In this document: positions 1-6,808 of the stretch, in pieces
Position numbering within the stretch: the first letter of the stretch is position 1
How the letters are laid out: each line of letters opens with the position of its first letter
Assembly: GCA_017553815.1 (NCBI GenBank)
Contig: JAFZJT010000254.1
Location: forward strand, 1 to 13,338
Direction of reading: 5' to 3'
Length of the DNA stretch: 13,338 nt
Origin: Clostridia bacterium
GTDB taxonomy: Bacteria > Bacillota_A > Clostridia > Christensenellales > CAG-138
Position numbers and translations under genes: made by a program
Notes under the pieces: generated by a model
Seen by the model: only the letters and a program-made list of their open reading frames with translations
Told to the model about the DNA's origin: nothing
Database searches by the model: none

Positions 1-1
1 C

Positions 2-40
2 GAGAACTCGAAAAAATCTGAAGAAAGCGGCGTAGCATGA
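2..40 (+). CDS. 3' end of an unidentified upstream gene
   Basis: Two frames could be the tail of a gene that starts outside the window. One ends ENSKKSEESGVA with TGA at 38-40, giving a classic ATGA overlap with the holB start. Another ends RELEKI with TGA at 19-21. Too little is visible to choose a frame or name the product. In related Bacillota the gene before holB is often tmk or a small yaaQ/yaaR-type gene; that is general knowledge and is not seen here. Confidence 0.3.
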   Translation, partial: ENSKKSEESGVA

Positions 41-948
41 GCGAGCTTGCCGAAAAACTCAAGCTGTCACTGCGCTCGCGAAGAGTGATGCACGGCTATT
101 TCTTCACGGGAGCCGGCGTTGACAGCGAAGGCGGCGTTATCGAGCAATGCGCGAGCATACTGCTTTTCGGCAAGGTTGATTTGGAGCGGCTCAAGACTGT
201 TCCCGATTATATCGCTCTCGACGGCAGCGCCAAGGTCGACCGCATAAGGGAGCTCAAGAGCGAGCTTTCAAAGCGCACTTTTTCGACCGATAATCGCGTC
301 GTCTATATCAAGGATGTTCATCTTTTGAACGAGCGCTCGATAAACGCTATGCTCAAAATGCTCGAGGAGCCGCCCGAGGGAACGTTTTTCCTGCTTTCGG
401 GTATTGAGCTTCAGGTGCTTCCGACCATCCGTTCGCGCGTTATGACCGTTCGACTCGGCGAGCTTTCCGCAGGGGAAGTTTCCTCCGCTCTCGAGCGGCT
501 CGGCGCAATTAAAAGCGAATCGGAGGAGCTCACTCAAAGGAGCGCCTGCTCGCTCGATGCGGCGCTAAAGCTCTATGGTGACAGCGGGTTTGTGAAGCTT
601 CGTAAGACTGCTGTCTCCGCGCTGTACGGAGTTTTGCTCGGAGGCAAGCTCTTCGATTCGAGCGACGCCCTCGGCTCGGACGCCGAATCGGCAAGGGCTG
701 CGCTTTTCTTCATGCTGACGGCCTGCCATGACATGCTGCTGAAAAAAATCGGCTGCCACTCGCTCAAGCTGTTCAACCGCGATTTTGAAGCTGAGGCCGC
801 CGAAGCGGCGCACGCTCTGAGCTTTTCGGAGATCAACAGAACTGCGTTTGCCGTGTCCTCCGCAGCACAGCGCATCTCCCCCATTATCAAGCTCTCAAGG
901 ATCTTCGATCTTTTGATGATAGAAATAGCCTATCCCTCTTCTATGTAG
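37..948 (+). CDS. holB: DNA polymerase III delta prime subunit, clamp loader (HolB-like)
   Basis: This 303-residue protein is the likely delta prime subunit of the DNA polymerase III clamp loader, an AAA+-fold protein that helps the gamma/tau-delta complex open and load the sliding clamp. The diagnostic stretch is LLNERSINAMLKMLEEPPEG (about 96-115), followed by TFFLLSG and LPTIRSR (about 128-134), which match the delta prime/DnaX core. The P-loop position near residues 23-34 reads TGAGVDSEGGV and lacks GxGKT. The four-cysteine zinc module between P-loop and Walker B is also absent. Loss of ATP binding is normal for delta prime; loss of the zinc module makes the N-terminal half shorter than usual. 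The C-terminal third is helical and poorly conserved, as expected for the collar domain. The start at 37 overlaps a possible upstream stop (ATGA); the ribosome site (GAAG) is weak. Next to ricT, as in Bacillus. Confidence 0.85.
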   Translation: MSELAEKLKLSLRSRRVMHGYFFTGAGVDSEGGVIEQCASILLFGKVDLERLKTVPDYIALDGSAKVDRIRELKSELSKRTFSTDNRVVYIKDVHLLNERSINAMLKMLEEPPEGTFFLLSGIELQVLPTIRSRVMTVRLGELSAGEVSSALERLGAIKSESEELTQRSACSLDAALKLYGDSGFVKLRKTAVSALYGVLLGGKLFDSSDALGSDAESARAALFFMLTACHDMLLKKIGCHSLKLFNRDFEAEAAEAAHALSFSEINRTAFAVSSAAQRISPIIKLSRIFDLLMIEIAYPSSM

Positions 949-996
949 GCTTTTCACCCCCATTTTGCGGCTCCGCCGCTCATTCTACGAAAGGAC

Positions 997-1018
997 GCCC
1001 GCACACCGACGGTCGGGC
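997..1018 (+). promoter_or_regulatory. Hairpin between a purine-rich SD-like site and the ricT start
   Basis: GCCCG (997-1001) pairs with CGGGC (1014-1018), and inside it ACC pairs with GGT around a GAC loop. A possible ribosome site AAAGGA lies at 990-995, just upstream. The start codon at 1029 has no normal Shine-Dalgarno sequence in the ten bases before it (TGATATAAAA). The hairpin is directly visible; any role in initiation is inference. A second small hairpin, GCGGC-TCC-GCCGC, lies at 967-979. Confidence 0.4.
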
Positions 1019-1028
1019 TGATATAAAA

Positions 1029-2213
1029 ATGCAGAATGTTGTTAAAGTCAAGTTCAGAAACAGCGGCAGATGCTATTATTTTGATGCGCTTGATTTCGAT
1101 ATCCACGACGGAATGAACGTTATCGTGAACACCACGCACGGCGATATGCTCGGCATCGTTTCGGGCGAGCCCACCGAGATGGATGAAGCACGGCTCTCCT
1201 CCCAGCTCAAGCCCGTTATTCGCATCGCTACGCAAGATGACCTCTCCCAGATGCAGTATTATCAGTCCAAGGAGGACGAGGCGCTCGCCATCTGCAAATC
1301 GAAGATCGAGGCTCGAGGGCTTGCGATGAAGCTTGTTGACGCCGAGTATGCCTTCAACGGCTCGAAGCTGACCTTCTACTTCACCGCGGACAACCGCGTT
1401 GACTTCCGCGAGCTGTTGAAGGATCTGACGGCGGTGTTCAAGGCGCGTATCGATCTAAGGCAGATCGGCGACAGGGACGAAGCGAAGAAATGCGGCGGCC
1501 TCGGCTTCTGCGGCCGACCCGTTTGCTGCAACACCTTCCTCTCCGAGTTTACGCCCGTTTCGATAAAGATGGCTAAAACTCAGAATCTTTCGCTGAACCC
1601 GCTCAAGATCTCCGGCATCTGCGGCAAGCTGATGTGCTGCCTGAGGTACGAGCAGGAGGCATACGAGTCGATGCAGAAGGTCATGCCGAGCGTCGGCAAG
1701 GAATTCAACACACCCGACGGCCCCGGCATCGTGCTTGAAAACAACGTCATAACCGAGACCACCAAGCTCAAGATAACCTTGCCGGACGGCACCTTCGACG
1801 TTCGCAGCTATCCGTTCCGCGAGCTGACTTCGACCGAGAGTGATTGCGGCTGCGGCAGCTGCTGCTGCGGCGAGAATTCGGATGCCGGCTGCGAAGCTGT
1901 AGGTGAAGCGGCCGTTAATGAAAATGCCGCTTCCGACGAAAAAAACGAAGAGAATGCACAGCCAAGGCCGACAAAGCCCTCTTACGGCGACAGAAGACCT
2001 TCAAAGCCCAACAGCGGACGGCCGGCCGTGCAGCATCAGCGCAAACTGAGACCCGCGGAGCAGAGCGAGGACAAGTCCCGCGATCCGCAGAAGAACGGCG
2101 CAAACAAGAAGTTCCGCCGTTTCAACGGTTCTCATCCGCGCAAACAGGGCTTAAACGCTCAAAGCGGCGGCAAGAGGTCTTCGGATCGTCCCAAGGCTCC
2201 CGAAAACAATTGA
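1029..2213 (+). CDS. ricT: RicT/YaaT-like PSP1-domain regulator of RNA maturation, with Cys-rich and basic tail
   Basis: PSP1-family protein of 394 residues. In Bacillus subtilis, RicT joins RicA and RicF in an Fe-S/flavin complex that directs RNase Y cleavage and affects competence, sporulation and biofilm formation. The PSP1 core spans about residues 55-225. It carries the family cysteines: C155, C161, C166-C167 (KCGGLGFCGRPVCC) and C198, C203-C204 (GICGKLMCC), which are the expected Fe-S ligands. The core is followed by an unusual tail: a cluster at C273, C275, C278-C280 and C288, an Asn/Glu-rich stretch, then about 85 residues rich in Lys, Arg, Pro and Gln that look disordered and may bind RNA. 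It sits 80 nt after holB, the order seen in Bacillus. The start lacks a close ribosome site, but no other start lies in frame upstream. RicA/RicF partners are not in the window. Confidence 0.9.
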   Translation: MQNVVKVKFRNSGRCYYFDALDFDIHDGMNVIVNTTHGDMLGIVSGEPTEMDEARLSSQLKPVIRIATQDDLSQMQYYQSKEDEALAICKSKIEARGLAMKLVDAEYAFNGSKLTFYFTADNRVDFRELLKDLTAVFKARIDLRQIGDRDEAKKCGGLGFCGRPVCCNTFLSEFTPVSIKMAKTQNLSLNPLKISGICGKLMCCLRYEQEAYESMQKVMPSVGKEFNTPDGPGIVLENNVITETTKLKITLPDGTFDVRSYPFRELTSTESDCGCGSCCCGENSDAGCEAVGEAAVNENAASDEKNEENAQPRPTKPSYGDRRPSKPNSGRPAVQHQRKLRPAEQSEDKSRDPQKNGANKKFRRFNGSHPRKQGLNAQSGGKRSSDRPKAPENN

Positions 2214-2224
2214 CGATCAAGTTA

Positions 2225-2269
2225 ATATAAAGCATATCCCGCCCGAAATGAGCGGGATATGCTTTATAT
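2225..2269. terminator. Perfect 18-bp hairpin between convergent ricT and ispDF
   Basis: The arms 2225-2242 and 2252-2269 are exact inverted complements (ATATAAAGCATATCCCGC on the left) around a 9-nt loop. It lies between the ricT stop and the ispDF stop, so it can serve both strands. Neither side has a long T run beyond the stem; the stem ends are A/T-rich. A bidirectional terminator or 3'-end stabiliser is the simplest reading. Confidence 0.75.
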
Positions 2270-2283
2270 GCTTCGTTTCAAAA

Positions 2284-3492
2284 TCAATTCAGTTTAGCCT
2301 TGAACACAAGCGCGGAGGCACGCACGGTCATGCTCTCTCCCCTGCCCTCAGGGCCGGTGTGCTCGGGGGTTGTGAATTTGACGCTGACCGCGGACAGCTC
2401 CACGCTGAATGCTTCGGCAAGCTTCTCGCGCATTTCGTCGCGATATGATCCGAGCTTCGGCCTTTGAGCGATCACTGTCGCATCGAGATTGCCGATCTCA
2501 AAGCCGTTTTCGCGGATAAGCGCCGCTGTATGACGAACGAGCTCGAGGCTGTTTATGCCCTTGTAGCGCATATCACTGTCAGGAAAATGCATGCCGATAT
2601 CGCCGAGCGCACAGGCGCCGAGCACGGCGTCGATAAGTGCATGAGCAAGCGCGTCTGCATCGGAATGGCCGTCCAGCCCGAATTCAAACGGGATTTGTAC
2701 GCCGCCGAGGATGAGGCTTCGACCTTCCTTGAGGCGGTGCGTATCCTCGCCGTAACCTATGCGAAACTGAGGTTCGGGTCGGCTGCCGTCGGTCTTAGAA
2801 GCCTCTTTAGCGTTGAGTATCGCGCGCACGAGCACTATATCCTCCCTTCCGGTGAGCTTGATGTTGGAGCTGCTGCCCTTTGTGAAGTAGAGCTTATTCC
2901 CGGCTGCAGCGTAGACCGCCGCGTCGTCGGTATAGTTTTCATCGCCGTCGATCCGATCATAGGCGTCAACGAGCGCGCTTCTTAAAAAGCTTTGGGGTGT
3001 CTGCGCGCTTAAAAGCGCATCCCGATCCACAACTTCGCCTGTTTCCGAATAGCGCAGGGTATCGATTACCCTGCACGAGGCGACGCCGCAGCCGTTTTCG
3101 ATCGCCGAAGCGATGCTTAACTCGATCACCTCTTTTGAAACGCAGCAACGGGCACAGTCGTGGATGGCAACGATATCGGCGTCGGTCGCGATGATCGCAT
3201 TATAGACGGAATCCTGCCTGCGCTTGCCTCCGTTTACAAGCCTTGTGCGCTTGCCTGCGGCTTCGCAAGCTTGGGCTGCCTCGAGCGCGGCTTCGCGCGT
3301 ACTGTTTGAAACTACGAAAACGAATTCATCGGCAAATTCCACAAAAGCCTCGGCAGAAAGTCGGATCGGAGTTTCCCCCATAAAGCGCATGAGCATTTTG
3401 TTCTCGCCCATGCGCGTTGACGAACCCGCAGCAAGCAGCACCGCGCAGATGCTTTTTTTATCCGTTTTCATATTTGACACCGAATCAATCAT
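2284..3492 (-). CDS. ispDF: Fused IspD-IspF (MEP cytidylyltransferase / MECDP synthase)
   Basis: Bifunctional non-mevalonate isoprenoid enzyme, 402 residues. The IspD half (about 13-228) attaches CMP to methylerythritol 4-phosphate. It shows LLAAGSSTRMG (19-29), K32, the NGGKRRQDSV loop (87-96), AQTPQSF (163-169), TDD (188-190) and NIKLT (210-214). The IspF half (about 243-402) cyclises the CDP product. It shows the metal ligands D250 and H252 (GYGEDTHRL) and H276 (GHSDAD), plus PKL (345-347) and TTPEHTGPEGRGE (374-386). The first step-2 kinase, IspE, is not in the window. Oddities: the conserved HDxARP loop reads HDCARCC (111-117), with Cys in place of Pro, and the usual PK before the first sugar-nucleotide loop reads NK. 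The ATG at 3492 overlaps the rqcP stop by 8 nt behind AAGGG at 2-nt spacing; an in-frame ATG at 3471 is possible. Confidence 0.93.
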   Translation of the reverse strand: MIDSVSNMKTDKKSICAVLLAAGSSTRMGENKMLMRFMGETPIRLSAEAFVEFADEFVFVVSNSTREAALEAAQACEAAGKRTRLVNGGKRRQDSVYNAIIATDADIVAIHDCARCCVSKEVIELSIASAIENGCGVASCRVIDTLRYSETGEVVDRDALLSAQTPQSFLRSALVDAYDRIDGDENYTDDAAVYAAAGNKLYFTKGSSSNIKLTGREDIVLVRAILNAKEASKTDGSRPEPQFRIGYGEDTHRLKEGRSLILGGVQIPFEFGLDGHSDADALAHALIDAVLGACALGDIGMHFPDSDMRYKGINSLELVRHTAALIRENGFEIGNLDATVIAQRPKLGSYRDEMREKLAEAFSVELSAVSVKFTTPEHTGPEGRGESMTVRASALVFKAKLN

Positions 3493-3763
3493 CGCCCTTA
3501 TCGGCAGGATCGTTCAGAGTGTCGGAAATGATCCTATACATGGCATCGGCCTCATCCTTACGAACGCTCTCCTTCACGGCGAGCACCTCCGCGGTAAGCA
3601 GCTTTGCTCCCGAGCGAACGGAAATGATATCGCCGACCTTCACGTCCGTGGACGGCTTCGCCACCTTTTCGTTTACGCTTACGCGCCCCATCGAGCAGGC
3701 CTCGTTTGCAACGGTGCGGCGCTTGATTATTCTTGAAACCTTTAAGTATTTATCCAATCGCAT
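3485..3763 (-). CDS. rqcP: RqcP/YabO-type S4-domain RNA-binding protein
   Basis: Small protein of 92 residues. The S4 RNA-binding fold fills residues 1-50 (MRLDKYLKVSRIIKRRTVAN, then GRVSVNEK and VGDIISV), followed by a short acidic tail. In Bacillus subtilis, RqcP binds stalled 50S-peptidyl-tRNA complexes with RqcH and supports C-terminal alanine tailing in ribosome-associated quality control. Hsp15 in proteobacteria is the longer relative; the short length favours RqcP. The start has a strong AGGAG at 3770-3774 with 6-nt spacing. The stop overlaps the ispDF start by 8 nt, which points to translational coupling, and the preceding lipoprotein gene ends 35 nt upstream. In Bacillus, yabO lies in a different setting, so the neighbours here do not add to the assignment. 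Confidence 0.9.
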   Translation of the reverse strand: MRLDKYLKVSRIIKRRTVANEACSMGRVSVNEKVAKPSTDVKVGDIISVRSGAKLLTAEVLAVKESVRKDEADAMYRIISDTLNDPADKGDD

Positions 3764-3798
3764 AACTTTCTCCTATTATTGTTTTTAGATTATGCCTC

Positions 3799-5232
3799 TT
3801 ATTCCGCGCTCGGCAGCTTATCCGCGCCGACGCTGCGGACGGTATCCATATCGATCTTAAGCGCGGGATCCTCGCGCCATTCGTCAAGCTTGCACTGCCA
3901 GGCGCTCGGCGACTTTTCGCTGCGGACTATACGAACTATCGCATCCCGAATGGAGGCTTGATCGACAGCGCCCGAGGGTACGTCATCGCCGCGCATGATG
4001 ATATGCAATGAGCCGTCCTCATCCGCAAAGATCGAGGAGTATTCGCCCTTCGCGGTCATGCCGCAAACCTCCTTGAGCGTGGCGCTCCAATCGTTCTCTC
4101 CGCAATCGGAAGTAAGCGATATCAGCTCACCGTTTTCTATAACGCGCTGCGGGAGCGATCCGTCCTCGGATTCGGAATAATTGACTTCGGTGAAGCGCTT
4201 CATCACCTCAACGAAATCCTCTCCGTCCTCAAGAAGCGCATAAGCTTCTTCAATTTTCTTTCTCGCCGAAGAAAGGTGTTCCTCATACATTTCATCGGCC
4301 TGCGCCTTAAGCACCTTATACTCCTCAACGAGTTTAAGTATTTCCTCTGCGTGCTCCTCGGTTCCGTTTAAAGCATCCGAAAACAGCATATCGGAGCATT
4401 TTGCGGAAACCTTGTCCATTTCCTCCGTGAGGCTTTTGTATTCCTCGCTCAATTCGCCGTCCGCGCAGACCGTTATGTCGAATATCCTCAGATAGCCTTC
4501 GGGAACGTAGGTCGGAGGATAGACGTCGGTATGCTGCTCGCCGTAGGCTTCAAACTCCGATGCATTTTGAAGGTACTTGCCCGCATCCTCCGAATACATC
4601 TTCTTATCCGATTCGAGCTGCTTCTCGTACCATTCCGCAATCTCCGCGTCCGAAACGGAAATATCGGATTCAAATGCGGCTTTGTATGCGGAAACGAGCG
4701 CTGTATCAAGCGATTGCTTTTTGTATTCTTCGCAATAGTTCTCAAAGCTCATCGAGGAGCCGGTGTAGTATTCGGCCATATCGCCGATCAAGCTTTCAAA
4801 ATATTGCTCAATGGTTTTGGAAGGGTCGCTTGCATAAAGCTGCTCGGCTTGACTCATAAGCTGGCTTTTGACCTGCTCGAGTTCGGAAGCGGCGGATTGT
4901 TCCGCGTCGAATTTTTGTTCAGCTGTAAGCGTGAAGCCTTCTTCCGATGCATGGTGCAAAACCAATGCATCGTTCAGCACGGCCTCAAGCACCATATCCT
5001 GAAAGTATTCAAGATCGCTCTTGGACGCATAAGGATCCATACCCATCTGGGTATAGTAATCAGCATAGGAAGTGAACGCGCCGTTGAAAACGCCTATGGT
5101 TATTTTTTGATCGCCAATGGAAGCGACCACAGCGTCATTTTTATCGGCGGGCTTCTTTGCGCAGGCAAACAGCAAGCTCAGCACCGCGATAAGCGAAAAC
5201 ATCAGTGCGAATGCTCTTAGGTATCTTTTCAT
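3799..5232 (-). CDS. PrsA/SurA-like lipoprotein foldase (peptidyl-prolyl isomerase family)
   Basis: Predicted membrane-anchored extracytoplasmic chaperone, 477 residues from the ATG at 5232. That start is chosen because GGAG (5239-5242) sits 6 nt upstream, whereas a longer frame starting at 5268 would run through the promoter -10 box. The N-terminus is a lipoprotein signal: MKRYLR, a hydrophobic core, and LLFAC with C24 as the lipidated residue. A SurA-N-like domain follows (about 36-105, starting VVASIGDQKIT). Then comes a long charged helical region (about 105-330) and a parvulin-like segment (about 335-430, starting AYALLEDGEDFVEVMKRF). The parvulin part is divergent, and I cannot confirm isomerase residues, so chaperone activity without catalysis is possible. 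It is first in the unit with rqcP and ispDF. prsA is a plausible symbol but the divergence makes it uncertain. Confidence 0.8.
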   Translation of the reverse strand: MKRYLRAFALMFSLIAVLSLLFACAKKPADKNDAVVASIGDQKITIGVFNGAFTSYADYYTQMGMDPYASKSDLEYFQDMVLEAVLNDALVLHHASEEGFTLTAEQKFDAEQSAASELEQVKSQLMSQAEQLYASDPSKTIEQYFESLIGDMAEYYTGSSMSFENYCEEYKKQSLDTALVSAYKAAFESDISVSDAEIAEWYEKQLESDKKMYSEDAGKYLQNASEFEAYGEQHTDVYPPTYVPEGYLRIFDITVCADGELSEEYKSLTEEMDKVSAKCSDMLFSDALNGTEEHAEEILKLVEEYKVLKAQADEMYEEHLSSARKKIEEAYALLEDGEDFVEVMKRFTEVNYSESEDGSLPQRVIENGELISLTSDCGENDWSATLKEVCGMTAKGEYSSIFADEDGSLHIIMRGDDVPSGAVDQASIRDAIVRIVRSEKSPSAWQCKLDEWREDPALKIDMDTVRSVGADKLPSAE

Positions 5233-5266
5233 AGTTTGCTCCATTTCTTTTATTAAACTATTCCTC

Positions 5267-5275
5267 ATTATATCA
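5267..5275 (-). promoter_or_regulatory. Extended -10 promoter of the prsA-like/rqcP/ispDF unit
   Basis: On the minus strand this reads TGATATAAT, a perfect TATAAT (5267-5272) with the TGn extension. The -35 position at 17-nt spacing (TATGCT) is poor, which fits an extended -10 promoter. Transcription would start near 5260 and give a leader of about 28 nt before the ATG at 5232. Confidence 0.7.
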
Positions 5276-5283
5276 TAAAAAAC

Positions 5284-5304
5284 CGAAAAAGCATAGCTTT
5301 TTCG
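5284..5304 (-). terminator. Terminator-like hairpin just upstream of the prsA-like promoter
   Basis: CGAAAAAGC and GCTTTTTCG pair perfectly around a 3-nt loop and are followed on the minus strand by GTTTTTT, the layout of an intrinsic terminator. No minus-strand gene needs it: the next minus-strand gene ends at 5607, beyond the tRNA. It could insulate the promoter from read-through, or end a short leader RNA. A second 6-bp palindromic arm pair (5302-5307 with 5312-5317) lies directly next to it. Confidence 0.5.
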
Positions 5305-5390
5305 ATCTTGGGATCGATCAAATCATATGGCCGCTCCTTACATCATCCCCCCGTTCCGATCATCATATATTGTTTTTTACAAAAAAACTA

Positions 5391-5419
5391 TTGACATTGC
5401 TCTCGCTTTTGTGTATAAT
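5391..5419 (+). promoter_or_regulatory. Consensus sigma-A promoter of tRNA-Glu
   Basis: TTGACA (5391-5396) and TATAAT (5414-5419) are both perfect matches to the consensus and are separated by the optimal 17 nt. Transcription would start near 5426, about 13 nt before the tRNA 5' end. Stable RNA genes often have such strong promoters. Confidence 0.92.
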
Positions 5420-5438
5420 AGCCAAGCAATCGAGATTT

Positions 5439-5514
5439 GCCCAGTTCGTCTAGTGGCCTAGGACACCGCCCTCTCACGGCGGCGGCAGGGGTTCGACTCC
5501 CCTACTGGGTGCCA
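5439..5514 (+). tRNA. tRNA-Glu, anticodon CTC, CCA encoded
   Basis: The 76-nt cloverleaf is complete. The acceptor arms GCCCAGT (5439-5445) and ACTGGGT (5504-5510) pair, with a G-U at the first position. The anticodon stem CCGCC/GGCGG (5466-5470, 5478-5482) encloses the loop CTCTCAC with anticodon CTC at 5473-5475, which reads GAG glutamate codons. The T arm AGGGG-TTCGACT-CCCCT is intact and the 3' end is GCCA. The body is very similar to other bacterial tRNA-Glu genes (TTCGTCTAG in the D region). It is a single-gene unit with its own promoter and terminator. Confidence 0.97.
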
Positions 5515-5518
5515 AGAG

Positions 5519-5552
5519 AGCATTGATTTGGTTATCAAATCAATGCTTTTTT
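5519..5552 (+). terminator. Intrinsic terminator of tRNA-Glu
   Basis: AGCATTGATTTG (5519-5530) pairs with CAAATCAATGCT (5536-5547) around a 5-nt loop. The stem runs into TTTTTT (5547-5552), so this is a canonical intrinsic terminator five bases after the encoded CCA. The methyltransferase gene on the opposite strand ends at 5607, so the hairpin also separates two convergent units. Confidence 0.93.
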
Positions 5553-5606
5553 CTATGCATATCGTTATGGGATGCGAACGCACCGAACTGAACAAAAAAG
5601 CTAAGG

Positions 5607-6788
5607 CTATTCGGCAACGAAGAAGCCCTGCCTGCACCTGTTATCAACGATATGAAGCGCGTATCCCTTCGGCACAAAAAGCTTATCATCCGCTTTGGGA
5701 CGTGTTAAGTATTCCTGCGCATGAAATACTCCGTTTTCAAAGCTACCCACCGCGGCAAAGGAACACGCGTGATCGGGGCTTTGCTGCATCACTGCCTGAC
5801 ATCCTCCCGAAGCCGGCAAAGCCTTGATGATACCTTCGGGCTTAACAAGATTCTGCAGATCGGTTTTATCATAGATGATGTTGAACGGCTTGCTGTTTGT
5901 AAACAGCTCCGTCCTCTCCATCGACTCGATCAGCCGTCTTCTTGTTGCAAAAAGCGATGCTTCGCCGCAGTCAACGGAGATAAAGTTCCTTCCGAGCAAT
6001 GCCGCAGCTTCGGCGGTCGTGCCGCTTCCCCCGAAGAAGTCGAGCACCGTATCCCCCTCCCTCGATGAAGCGGAGATGATGCGTTTTATGAGCGCGAGCG
6101 GTTTTTGCGTGTTGAAGCCCGTGCGCTCAGGATCGCGCTGATGAAGATGCTCGATATCATCCCAAACATCCGAAGGGAACACGAGATCGTCCTCATAATA
6201 GCGATATTCCTTGCCGCCGGTTCGGATCGAATAATAGATCCTGCCGTCATCATCGGCTCGGCGTTTCATGTGGTTCTTTCTCGCGCTTCCTCGAGGACTG
6301 CCTGTCGCCGCTATGTTGAAATAAGCGCTCTTTGATTTTCGATAGAAAAGGATGTTGTCGTGCTTTCTGGAAAAATGCTTCGTTGAACGTCCTCCCGAGC
6401 GATACGACCAGATGATCTCGTTCATGAAATTCTCCTCGCCGAAGATCTCGTCAAAAAGCATGCGCAACCTCGCACTCATGCGGTAGTCAACATGCAGATA
6501 TAAAGAGCCGCTTGCGCACAGCAGCCTGTGGCAAGCGGTAAGAACGGTATTCATCATGGCGGTGAGCTCGGACGCACTCAAAGCGTCGGTATAGGCGCAA
6601 ACGGTGGATCTGTCCTTGAACTCAAACGCCCCGCCGGTTCCGAAGGGCGGATCAAGGTAAATGAGCTGAACCTTGCCCTCAAGCTCGGGCAAAAGGCGCT
6701 CGCAAAGCTCCTCGGAACGGGCGGCATAGATGACACCGCATCCGCCGAATTGATGGTGCTCTTCATTTACGAGGATCTTTTTGAGCAT
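5607..6788 (-). CDS. Orphan beta-class site-specific DNA methyltransferase (N6-adenine or N4-cytosine)
   Basis: SAM-dependent DNA methyltransferase, 393 residues. Catalytic motif IV DPPF is at 46-49 (LIYLDPPFGTGG). The SAM-binding motif I DFFGGSGTTAEAA (250-262) follows it, preceded by NTQKP (226-230). This order, with the target recognition segment between (about 120-225), is the beta class of the N6/N4 methyltransferase family, related to type III Mod proteins. DPPF/Y suggests N6-adenine more than N4-cytosine, but the base cannot be settled from sequence. About 95 residues after residue 298 match no motif I know. The start has CGGAGG ending 5 nt upstream. No restriction endonuclease, specificity subunit or helicase is nearby, so it may be an orphan regulatory methylase. 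It lies 20 nt behind the DUF368 gene and probably shares its transcript. Confidence 0.9.
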   Translation of the reverse strand: MLKKILVNEEHHQFGGCGVIYAARSEELCERLLPELEGKVQLIYLDPPFGTGGAFEFKDRSTVCAYTDALSASELTAMMNTVLTACHRLLCASGSLYLHVDYRMSARLRMLFDEIFGEENFMNEIIWSYRSGGRSTKHFSRKHDNILFYRKSKSAYFNIAATGSPRGSARKNHMKRRADDDGRIYYSIRTGGKEYRYYEDDLVFPSDVWDDIEHLHQRDPERTGFNTQKPLALIKRIISASSREGDTVLDFFGGSGTTAEAAALLGRNFISVDCGEASLFATRRRLIESMERTELFTNSKPFNIIYDKTDLQNLVKPEGIIKALPASGGCQAVMQQSPDHACSFAAVGSFENGVFHAQEYLTRPKADDKLFVPKGYALHIVDNRCRQGFFVAE

Positions 6789-6808
6789 ACAAGCCTCCGA
6801 AGCAAATA

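Noticed and set aside
2464..2985. A 173-codon plus-strand open frame inside ispDF
   Set aside because: It lies entirely opposite recognisable IspD/IspF motifs and has no ribosome site of note.
4531..5220. A 229-codon open frame on the plus strand opposite the lipoprotein gene
   Set aside because: It is fully antisense to a gene with a lipobox, ribosome site and promoter. Its product is Cys/Phe/Arg-rich with no domain pattern.
5233..5268. N-terminal extension of the lipoprotein gene back to an ATG at 5268
   Set aside because: The extension runs through the extended -10 box and adds charged residues before the signal peptide. The ATG at 5232 has GGAG at ideal spacing.
5439..5610. tRNA-Glu 3' end as an integration (att) site with the methyltransferase as cargo
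   Set aside because: I see no direct repeat of the tRNA 3' end nearby and no integrase. Base composition does not shift, and the methyltransferase appears tied to the DUF368 gene.
5607..6788. A complete restriction-modification system
   Set aside because: The neighbouring genes are a tRNA and a membrane transporter-like protein. No endonuclease, helicase or specificity gene is present in the window.
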